Program-made: the position numbers and the translations under genes
Notes under the pieces: model-generated
Told to the model about the DNA's origin: nothing
Databases searched by the model: none
The model's input: the letters and a program-made list of their open reading frames with translations, nothing else
Shown here: in pieces, positions 13,701 to 25,700 of the stretch
Layout of the letters: every line of letters begins with the position of its first letter
Numbering within the stretch: the first letter of the stretch is position 1
DNA from: Mimachlamys varia
Taxonomy: Eukaryota; Mollusca; Bivalvia; Pectinida; Pectinidae
Direction: 5' to 3'
DNA: 64,000 nt
Assembly (NCBI GenBank): GCA_947623455.1
Contig: OX392536.1
Location: 35,159,465 to 35,223,464, forward strand

Positions 13701-16700
13701 AACAAAATAAACAAGGAAACTACATTTCATTGTGTATATTATTCGCGTTCCTTGTCATATTATATAACATTGTAAAATGTGGGTATAAAAACAGCAGTTT
13801 ATGTTACAGTTTAAGTGGTTGCTCTGACAGCGATCGCTTTGGGAATTTTTCGCCACATGTATCGCAATCATACATGTAGAATAAATACTGCCGTTCTATT
13901 GGTTTGGGTGACGTAAACATTTACATTTATTTTACGAATATCAATTTAGATAGAGGAATCCGAGACTACCGAAGAGAGCCCATTATGGCGTTTTTCAATT
14001 GAAATGTTTTACAGCTATTAAAGCGGCAGACCTAAACGCTTCACATGTTTACGCGTATAGTTTCCATCAAAGCATTATCTGTTGCATCTCTAAAACAGCA
14101 GTGCCATGTATTTCACTTAGACTACATTGAGCTACTTCTCTACGATTTGTTTATGTTGTCATGATAATGTTTCCGGGTGGGTGTTCTACTGGGGGCAATA
14201 TACTTCAGCATGATAGCACTTAAAATCGGCAAAAGATCCGGACTATCGCAATAAGGCTTACACGAAGGAACCTTCCAAATACACACCCACTAATCACCCA
14301 CTAATCACCCACACCCACATTGCATACACCAGGAGACCGTCGTTAATAACCATGGCTGTTAGTAAGATGTAATAGACGTAAGCAAAATCAAACCAAACCT
14401 TAGAATGGAAGCAAATAACAACTAGCATGTCCTTCTTAATAACCGAGAAAGTGAATTGTCGCGTGTTGATTGGCTGAGAATGGTGTCATTCGACTAATGC
14501 TATTTAAAGTCTCACCAATGACACCGTTTTCAATCAGTATTTCTAAACAATGCCATGCAAATGTCAATAGCATGTATAGGCAACTATGCATTATGTTAAA
14601 GTTGTTTCTGGTATTTTTGTATATTATAGGCCGCGGATACGACCGTGGCTCCCACGGTACGGGACTGGAATTCGTACGATAACAACAGCACCTTCTACGA
14701 TAATTACGACAGTAACGCAGCCCTTAGCCTCGATTTCGAATACGAATTCGCCTCGCTGGATGATGCTACAATCACAGCTACGGGACATCAACTGGACGAC
14801 ATGCTGGTGGCCTGTAGCTTCAAAGGAAAATCCTGCTCACCTTCGTCAGTTTTCCTATTTGTTGCATACAAATTAAAATTTAACGGATTGATAAACACAT
14901 TTTTACAATCACATAACAGAGTTCCTTTCACTCACTTACTGTATGGAACGACAGTTTAAAACTCAAAAGCCTAAATTAAAAATATTTTGGAAGACTTTAA
15001 CAAAATTCTTGGCATTTAGCCATTGACAGAGGTTTTCGTGAATGAAAGGAACGACATCTTTTGAGGCGATTGACGATGTTCCAGATTCCTTTGTTAAATA
15101 CCAATATATCATATAGATATCAAAGAACATGTTATCATATGTTGTGCTTTGCGATGCAGGCCACTTATGTGATAAAGTATATAGAATAAGTGTGTGTTCC
15201 TTTAATTGAGGATCACGGAACGCATTGCTTAAATTAAATAATATCATTTTCAGGTTGGAATTCATATTAAAACTAGGATTTGATTTTAAAGTTCTGAAAC
15301 ATGTTTTGAATTTGTTTCTCTTTGTGGTAACTTATGTTTTTATTGACCTAAAACCACAATGCTATTAGCAGGGACTGGTACTAGTAGTTTATGACAACCG
15401 TAACCATCTTTCTAGTAACAGCTAGGCATTAATACTAAACAACTATAATGTCAATTTCAACGATTTTGAATCATAAATGGAAAATGTATGTTATTTTATG
15501 TATTAAGGTCGAACATCGTTATCTCGAAGTCAACGGGGCCATAGTAGTAGGAAAACTCGAAGTTTTCCTACTACTCGTTTTACATCAGTTTGAATGCAAC
15601 TGTAAAACTTGACATGGACTGATAAAATACTTTTACGTGGTCTTCGAAGTATACGAGTTCTGGATAACGTGGTTCTGTTGTTGTTATGTTAATGATCTTA
15701 TCACTCGCAACTACAGGGTGTATTTGTTTAATGATCTTATTACTCGGGACTACAGGGTGTATTTGTTTAATGATCTTATCACTCGGAACTACAGGGTGTA
15801 TTTGTTTAATGATCTTATCACTCGGAACTACAGGTTGTGTCTGTTTAATGATCTTATCTCTCGGAACAACAGGGTGTATTTGTTTAATGATCTTATCTCT
15901 CGGAACTACAGGGTGTATTTGTTTAATGATCTTAGCACTCGGAACTACAGGGTGTATTTGTTTAATGATCTTATCACTCGGAACTACAGGGTGTATTTGT
16001 TTAATGATCTTATCTCTCGGAACTACAGGGTGTATTTGTTTAATGATCTTAGCACTCGGAACTACAGGGTGTATCTGTTTAAGTATCTTATCACTCGGAA
16101 CTACAGGTTGTGTCTGTTTAATGATCTTATCTCTCGGAACAACAGGGTGTATTTGTTTAATGATCTTATCTCTCGGAACTACAGGGTGTATTTGTTTAAT
16201 GATCTTAGCACTCGGAACTACAGGGTGTATTTGTTTAATGATCTTATCACTCGGAACTACAGGGTGTATTTGTTTAAGCAATGATCTATATTGATTTCTA
16301 TATTGCTGATAGAATAATAACTTTACTGACACTTGAAAAGCTATTTCAACACTCCTGATAGCAATTGCTTGTCGTTGGTTGCATTAACGTTAAGGATAAT
16401 AAATAACATTATGAAGACCTTTGATTAATATCTGTGATGATTTGTTTGTTTCAGAAATTTCTCGCACTTTGTGCACTACAAGTATGGGAACTGTTATACA
16501 TTTAATTCTGGTTTCAATTCCACTATCGCTCAAACAGAGAAATCAGGACCCATATACGGTAAATATTCGTCAATAAGGTGTTGATAAAATTTTATTAAAC
16601 ATTGATTCAGACTTCATGCCACGTGAGTATTTCTAATTACGAGGACACGTAACATAAATAGTACACACTTAACTCGTTATCAATTTGAAACTGAACCATA

Positions 16701-19700
16701 CTCGTCAACTTATTGTAAAATCGTATATTTTTTATGCACACCCCTTTCTAGTTCTGCAATAGATCAGGACAATTTTGATTTCCACTCTTTTTGCCCCTAG
16801 CAACACCGATGAGTTACATAGGGACGTAACCATGGTATTCAATGTATATTTGGCATGTTGTATGGATTTATGACGCAAATAGGTGGAATATATATAACCT
16901 TTATTTATTTTACAACAATTATGAAACAAGCTATACAACTTATATTAATCACTCTTGTTGGCCATGATGTAAGCGCGCGAGGGGTCGTATTGTGGGAGGA
17001 AACCGGAGTACCCGGAGAAAACCCACGTGGGCGGGCGGGTGACCCCGTACCTTTTCGGGGAATTGAACCCCGGCCGCCTTGGTGAAAGGCAAGTGCGCTA
17101 TCCACTGTACCACCCGACCACCCTAATAGTTGGAATAACATGTGTCTCTCTAACGTTAGTTTTTCCATTAACGTCGTTGTTAAAACTTGTTATTTACGAA
17201 CTTCATTGTGCTTTGGGTTTAATTTGACATACAGTTAAAAAAAAAAAAAATGAAAACCACAGGCGAAAAAACCATAATCCGAACTCAAAATCGAATAAAC
17301 TAGAGGCAAAATATGGAATATATTTACATGCCGACCCTTGTAAATGTACAAGAGAATAACACAGGGACCTGCGAATTTATTACAGCTAGTTTTGGACCTA
17401 ATCTGTGATGTTAAGAGTACTTTTACACGTTTGAGTGGTTTAAATCAATTTTCGATAAAAATGCCCCATTAATGGTCATAAAGGCTAAATGGTGGAAAGC
17501 TTTCGCGGTCGAAAAATCGACCCCACCTACAGTTCTTGCATCAAAAATCACATTTCTAGTTGGGATTGGAAAAGAAACTTGGTACCGTTGGCAAGATAGA
17601 TAGTTTCTATTCAAAAAACCTCCTAAATGCAAATGCATACTCCTTTCGCAGAAACGCAATCGATTTCCTCAAAAACACGCAAAATGTCCGTGTCTCAAAG
17701 TTTTCGTCAGCCATCGTGGCATTTTTTGCAGAGCAATAAGTTTTGACGTCACTGCACGCGCTGGCTTTTCGCCGTTTGCATTGGATAGCACGGTCTTCCG
17801 CTAAATATAGGCATCCAATGACACCTGGTCTTATTCTCTTACGAGGATCTCCATGGTGATCTTTCCTTTCTTCGTATTTTGCCCCTAGGGTAATCGATTT
17901 TGAGTTCGGATTAAAGTTTTGTTGACGCTTCCGTATTCTCCGACTGTTTATGGTTATTCTTAATGAAAAGACAGTTTACCGTGTAGTGATTATAAATAAG
18001 AGAATACCGAAGCGTCAACATAATCATAATCCAAACTCAAAATCGATTAAACAAAGGAAAGATTCACATGGAGACCCTTGCAAGAGAATAAGACCAGGTG
18101 TTCCGGAAGAGTAAGCGTCTTCTGCTTCATCGACGACACCCGCCATGTAAATGTCGGTCACATCCAAGTAAACATCGTGTAGTGATTCCTATATTTGTTG
18201 GGAGACACAGTCGTTCCGCGTGCCACATGCGGATATGGTCTTTAGTACGACATATTCATGTTTGGTTCGTCTGCCTACATTTGCTTTTATTCTTTCCTGT
18301 CTGTACCAGTGTCAAATGTTTGTTTCGTTGTGTGTCTTGCTTGTAACGTCCACAAACGATTGGTCAATTACACTTTAAGGTGCCATTACAGGGCATAGTA
18401 ACTCATCACTTCTTTCGGTCATAATGTTCTGATAATGTTCTTGCGTTATGGCACAAAAATAAAATGATAATATAACTTTATTAAAACCATGACATTATCG
18501 TAGATAAAGTGATAATAATTGGCAGATTATATAGTTTGGTATAGTTTTCGTAGTGCACGATTTGAAATTATACATTACTAGTTTAATGTTACTTAAAAAA
18601 TCCTAGAGGAAGGGGTTTTACGCACCTGACCCTTCCACTTCTACATTGCTTTAGACATTTTGGATTCCACCTTTTGGCCCCTAGCATCACTGAATAGTCC
18701 TAGGAGGACGAAACAGCTGTATGATGCAGTTTAATTGATTTTTTCGGCATACTGTATCTATAACTAAATTAAAAAGGTGCAGCATATGACATTGTGTGTG
18801 TTACATCATCTCTTTAGATGCATATCAAACACCAGCGCTAAAATAATTGTGTTCCTAACTTTAGAATAAACATATCGATCAATCTATTGACCTCCAGGTA
18901 GATAGAAATGGATCTTTAAATTGATAGTTGTTGGCTAGTTTCTCCACTCAAGGAAGAGACAAGATTGAAATGATTTAACAGTTCGTAATTAGACAGCAAG
19001 AAGCGACGAACACACCCAATCTAGATAATCACATGATGCATTTCGATGACAGGTCTATCACTGGAACTCTACCTGGAGCAGGACGAATATATCGGGAGCC
19101 TGTCTCCAGACGCCGGGATCAAACTGACAATACACAACCAGACCAGTATGCCATTCCCGGAAGAGAACGGTATAAACCTAGCCCCAGGGTTTAAGACAGG
19201 AATTTCGCTAAAACTGGTGAGTAGGATGAAATTACACCAACTATGAGTAACGGTGACTAAAGCCTTATTTTAATTTGTATTTGTTTTGCCAATATTTATT
19301 TGCGTCTGTGCATTTTTAACGACTGCATGTATATATTAGTATTATAGTGATCCATATATAGCGTAAATAAAACTAGAATTTCTAAATCATAGCCATTATT
19401 TATTTCTTCTGTAGTAGCTATTTTCCAGTAAGAAATATATTGCAGACTGATGCTAAATGTTATATAAGAGCAGTTATATTGTATAAACTTTACAGACAGA
19501 AATAATTCGAGCTAAAGCACCACACGGGGAATGCAAAGATTATACAAGGGATGAAATCCTTGCCAACAACGCCTGGGCAGAGGAAAGTGAACTGAACGTA
19601 GAGTATTCTTACGTGGTAAGTATTCAGACAGGTACAGCTCCTTCTTAAAGCGTTCATTATTCTGCTTGTCAAATATCATCACCTAGGACATCGTGGTACT

Positions 19701-22700
19701 GTAGAAATTGCGTCAACATATTTACATATATCTGACCCCTCATGGTAACTTAATTTAGGAATATTTAGAATATTCTGCTCAAAGTAACTACTGGCCAGGT
19801 ATAATTATTCTCGCCTTCCTGGTTATTTAGAAGAAGACTTTAAACATTTTCACAAATTTATCCCTTGTTCCTCCGACAGCAAGTCAAGACGTTTTATTTG
19901 AGGAAAACTTACAGAACTCTATCTCTGGTCTTGTCTGAGATCAGAACTATCGACGGTAATATGCGTAACATGTTTACTTACTCGTTAACTGGCGTGAATT
20001 GTCTTCACTCTGAGTTAGGAATCTGCAATAGACATACAATTATAACGATGCAAACATGGCCAACACACTATATGCACATTTAAATACAATGTATGGCTAA
20101 ACTTAACCAGTACAAAAATACCGAAGTGTCAACAAAACCATAATCCAAAATCGATTAAACTAGTGGCAAAATATGAACATTTATACACGGATATCTTGTG
20201 AAAGTACAAGAGATTAAGACAAGGTGTTCCGAAAGAGTAAGCTTCTTCTGCTTTATTGACAACGTCGTCCATGTAAATCGTAGTCACATCCAAGTGGATA
20301 CAAGTCCTAAAAGTGAGAACCGAGTCATCAATCTCAGGACTTACATTTGTATGTATGTATAGAATTATAATTAAACGATATGCCCTGACGTTTTTAACGC
20401 GGTATTCGAATCAGAAATCTTACGAATGTTTCCTGGTGCCTTTTTTAAACGACTTGCCTATTCGATGAATTACATTGATATACATCTCACATGACACGTG
20501 GTATTTATGTGGTAGGCCTGTTTTTTATGTGGTAGACCTGGTTTTTATGTGGTAGGCCTGGTTTTTATGTGGTAGGCCTGCCAGAAAACTTGTTTCCAGC
20601 AGAGTCTGATCCGGTACTGCGGATGCTGCAGCCTCAGCTACCCCTGCTCAGGGACTGCCTTCACCGAAGTGTTATCAGCATACTCAAACGGAGTCGGCTG
20701 GTGTCGCTATTCAGACGACGCGCAAGGTGAGCGCTGTTAATTCAAATTAAACATGACGTAACACACACATATGCTGCACCTTTTAAATTTAGTAATAGAT
20801 ACAGTATATTGAAGAAATCAATTAAACTGCATCATACATCTGTTTCGTCCTACTGGGACTCTTCAGTGATGCTAGGGGCCAAAAGGTGGGAATCTAAAAT
20901 TTCTAATCTAATGTAGAAGCAGAAGGGTCAGGTGCGTAAAACCCCTTTACGTTATGAATAACATTAAACAAGTTATGCATAATTTCAAATCGTGTACTAC
21001 GAAAATGAGTATATTATGTACCGTGCCACTACTCAAATAAGATTAAATGTGACTATAATAAATATACCTTTATATAAAAATAATATATTTCTTTTTCAGT
21101 TATTTAACCTCAATTAATGTAATGAATTCTGGTCAATATAATTATATTTATTGTCAAATATTATTTGACATGAGGTGAAGATAGTCCAGGGCTAATCATA
21201 AAAGAAGAACCGGAAATCGTGTTAAGAGCAAACATTTTAATCCGGTCGGAGTTACCTCCCTTTATTCAATGCACTGAGCCATAGCACTATGGACATCGAT
21301 CGTTCTCCAATAATAAGCAATAGCATTAGACATGTACATGTTTAACATTGATCAATATGCTATCAAATGTATTACATTACCGCTTTGCTGTCTAGAGGAG
21401 AAATTATGATCATGAAGATGATATATTTGGAGGATTTGACTCCATCTTAATCCTTTTGTCTCCGACATTTTTTGGCGTGGTATATGTTACACAATGAGAC
21501 AATGTTAAATGTACCAAACTATACAAAGAATAACTGAAGAAAATATAAATAGCAGGAAACTTAAGTTTTGGTTTCTAAACAGTCCATCGTCAGTTGGTCA
21601 TTTTGGGTAAAAAACGAAGACATTATTTTCAGCAAATTGTCATCAGATGGACGTTAGAATTTAAGCGACACTTACACGAACACATTCTTCAGATGACAGT
21701 CCTATATATCATCAAACGATAACGTCATAAACGAAAAAAAAAACATTTTTGGTTGATTGTCCTTGTAGTAGGATAACGATCCATATATATCTGAAAAGTT
21801 GAAAAGAATAATAAAAAAGTCTAGTACTTCCTAGGCTATTTCCACAAGTTTGTCATCGTGAAATTCCCTGGTGACAAAGAACCAAAAAAGTTTTCCTGAA
21901 GTTCATGCTTTCTCTGTATAATATTCCGACAACAATTGGCTTTGAATTGCACTTTCAACAACATTTTAAATGCTTTCTTTGCAGAGTTATGTGAAAGCAG
22001 TGTACTTGAAAAGTACGAGAAGAGTGAGCTCCCCTGTTCCTCGTCCTGCGTTCCACCCTGCGAGTACGTAACGTGTATTATATGAGCTGAAAAAGACATC
22101 TGACTTTATTTAGTATATAACTTGACCGTAATAATGCATACTGTTTTCTAAATGGAGTATATCATATGGCTGTAAGAACGAATAATAAATTATGGAAATG
22201 AATAGAATTGATACATATCGACCGGTTTAGACAAGGATAAAGAATAAGTCAAATTGCATGCAAAATATGCTATAATTTTCTGACTTCTCAGCCAAGTGGA
22301 CATTCAGTAAATCATAAACGATACGTGTCATAGTGTTGTTGTAAAACCATTATTTCGTTAAGGCAATTGATTCTAGTTAATGTTGAGGCTGTACCTCCGT
22401 CGGAATTTTACCATTGTTTGGACAGTTGAACGTGATGTGTAGTGATGTGCTGTGACAATTTGTCCTCTTTTTACCAGTTCACAGAAGATAAACGTTAATT
22501 ATAGTAAATACTAGTAGAATCTATTTGTTGTCTTTGTGAACTAAGTGGTGTATACTCTATACATATTCTCACCTTTATCATTGATAACGCATTTTATATA
22601 GATAGAGTGATCGTTAAAAAAAAAATATATATATTTTCAAAATTTAGGCTTGTTAAGGTTGTTTTATTATGCATTTTAAAACAATTCTCATTACAATTAT

Positions 22701-25700
22701 TCTGTTTTTAACTTATTTCAGTGAAACAGAATTTATGACGGAAGTTTCCATGTCGGCCTGGCCCTCTACAGAATACATGGTCAGTTATAAATTATAAACT
22801 TGATTTATTTTACAACAATTATGAAGCAAGTTATACAACTTATATTAATCACTCTTGTTGGCCCGGATGTTAGCGCGCGAGAGATCTTATTGTGAGAGGA
22901 AACCGGAGTACCCGGAAAAACCCAGGTGGTCGGGCAGGTGACCCCATACCTTTTCACGTCCGGTCGGGGAATCGAACCCCGGCCGCCTTGGTGCAAGGCA
23001 AACGCGCTATCCACTGCACCACACGACCACCCTAAATGGTCAGTTCCAGCACTTCTTTTTACTCCTAGAGTTCTCTGGTCGGCCGTGAAATGTATGGGGC
23101 AACTTTACAGGCCAAATGGGGTTTTATGAGGTTTTCCGCTTATCTTATTTTTATTGATATTAGATTATATTGAATATCAAATAACTTTCATAAAAATCCT
23201 CGAAAAGCATAAGCGATGTCTATCAACTTTGAGTTCGAGTTTGGTGGATATTGTAACGTTCTAGATGTAAGCTTTAGAACTCCGTTTTATGTTAAGGTTC
23301 CTGAACGTGACATCTCTTTTCTCTTTCTAATTGTTCTACTGATAACTTTTATGTTTTTGTATTTTACACGATTTTGTCGTCTACAGGACACCGCCATTAA
23401 CGACTTCCGCGCCACCTCCAATTCTTTGTTCACTACCATATCGTCTGCTTCAACTGATAATGCAAAAAGGGATTTTATGAAGTAAGTGTGTTACTTCCAA
23501 ACAACGGTAAACATTGATTTTTTTTAAAAATTCCTAGTTAAACGTGTTTATCTTAAGGTTTATTATGATTGTTTTCAACTTTAACAATTTTTTTAACAAA
23601 ACTTCATTGTTAGTTATCCTGTCCTAGTTCTATGTCATTTTTATCGATGTAAGTTTAAACAGTATGTATTCAATAAATAGGCAAATATAGAGTCATTACC
23701 TACAATAAATTAAGGATTCAAAAACAAGAACAAAATAATTAATCAATTCGTCTCTTTATCATTGAAATTAGCAGCAGGGTGAAAGTGGTACAATATTAAG
23801 ATGGTTGAATGGGGGAGAAAGTAAAGGGTGGGGAGTGGAGGGGATTGGGGTATTTACAGACATTAGAATAAACTGGATTGGTGAAAAGAAAACAAACTAT
23901 ATGATGCACATATATATATACATCTATATTCATTTGAGAATGATTTATCGTTCAAGTGAAAATGGAGTTAAGGTAGAGATATACTACCGGTACCTGAACT
24001 ACGAAGTGATCAAAACAGAAGCATCATACGAGGTAAGTGGACTCTAGACCACTGAAGACACCTTTGAAACCTCCTAATCCAAATGTTTTAATAGTTTATA
24101 ATGAAATTTCTTGGATGAAATAAAGTGTTGAGTAACAACAAAGTAGACTCAAAACTTTAAGTGATGCATACAGGTTGTTACAAACATCATCGCTTTGTGT
24201 CAAAGTTTCATAGACTTAATTCGCCTGATATTTCGAGTTGAGTTTTCACTGGATTAATGTGCAATACCTCAATTACAAAATAGTTTGTTGTGAACATTTT
24301 GTGTAGGACAACAGTGGTATGTTGAAAGAAGCCATGTGCATTGTTTTTGCCAATAAGCACAATTATCACAGCCCGTAAAGTTTTGACAGATAGATGCCAG
24401 ACATCTATCTGTCGAAATGTCTAAGTCTGATGGCAAAGCCAGAGGAAACTCGGGCCCACACCAGACATCTATCTGTCGGAATGTCTAAGTCTGGTTGCAG
24501 GGCCATAGGAAACTTGGGTCCACACTAGACATATATCTGTCGAAATGTCTAAGTCTGATGGCAAGGCCAGAGGAAACTTGGGTCCACACCAGACATCTAT
24601 CTGTCAAATTGTCTTAAGTCTGGTTGCAGAACCAGAGGAAACTCGGGTCAACACCAGACATCTATCTGTCAAATTGTCTTAAGTCTGGTTGCAGGACCAG
24701 AGGAAACTTGGGCCCACACTAGACATCTACCTGTCGAAATGTCTAAGTATGATGGCAAGGCAAGAGGAAGAGGAAACTCGGGCCCACACCAGACATTTAT
24801 CTGTCGAAATGTCTAAGTCTGGTGTCAGAACCAGAAGAAACTCGGGCCAACACCAGACATCTATCTGTCGAAATGTCTAAGTCTGGTGGCAAGGTCCGAG
24901 GAAACTAAATGCCTAAACTAAATAATGGTCGTTATAACCAATGTCACTAAGTGTATTATTCAATAAAAGAGTAATTAAATCTATTTCCTTTAACTGTTAG
25001 TATATAGAGTATATGTCTTACAGTGTCTTCAGTAATACTAAATATATTTCACGATTGTGGCAAATGTTTTGATATTTTTCACGATTGCCACTACTGTAAG
25101 TCATTCTGCTACGGAAGCCGTAAGTGCCACATGAAGTAATTACGACACACTAAGTCGTAATTACGAGATAATTAGGTCGTAATTACGAGATAACTAAGTC
25201 GTAATTACGAGATATCTAAGTCGTAATTACGAGATAACTAAGTCGTAATTACGACATACTAAGTCGTAACTACGACATAAAAAGTTAACTTCATGTGGCA
25301 CTAACCGGCTTCCGTATTCTGCTTATTGCATTTTATAGCAAAATCTACCGAGACAGTTATTTATTTTCCCCATTGTCGTTTGTAAAGAGTGTTTTGTTTG
25401 GTCAACTCAGAAAATATCATATTTCCCACTAGTGAAAAGTATAACGTTGTTAGAATGAATAATTTTCAATATTTCACTGGTAAAAATGTAATAAACCATG
25501 TCATCATTAACAGGTGGAGAATCTACTGTCGGACATAGGCGGTCAGCTCGGCCTGTGGATAGGACTGTCCATCGTGTCCTTGTTCGAGATTATAGAGATA
25601 TTTTCGGATTTAGTAGTGATCGGGATACTTAAGCTATTTAGGAGGAAGAAAAAAGATGAGGTCACATCAATCAGTGTGAAGGAGGCGAAAGGTGACGAGT

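Noticed and set aside
15580..16332. Long open frames (200-250 codons) on both strands with 13-residue repeats
   Set aside because: Created by a stop-free 39-bp tandem repeat inside a channel intron; no start context, splice sites or non-repetitive coding sequence.
16905..17168. Open frames and tRNA-like sequence around 17.0 and 22.9 kb as genes
   Set aside because: Both are SINEs with flanking duplications; the tRNA heads are diverged promoter relics, not functional tRNA genes.
24689..24880. Open frame with LGPTLDIYLSKCLS-like repeats
   Set aside because: Frame through the 64-bp minisatellite in channel intron 11.
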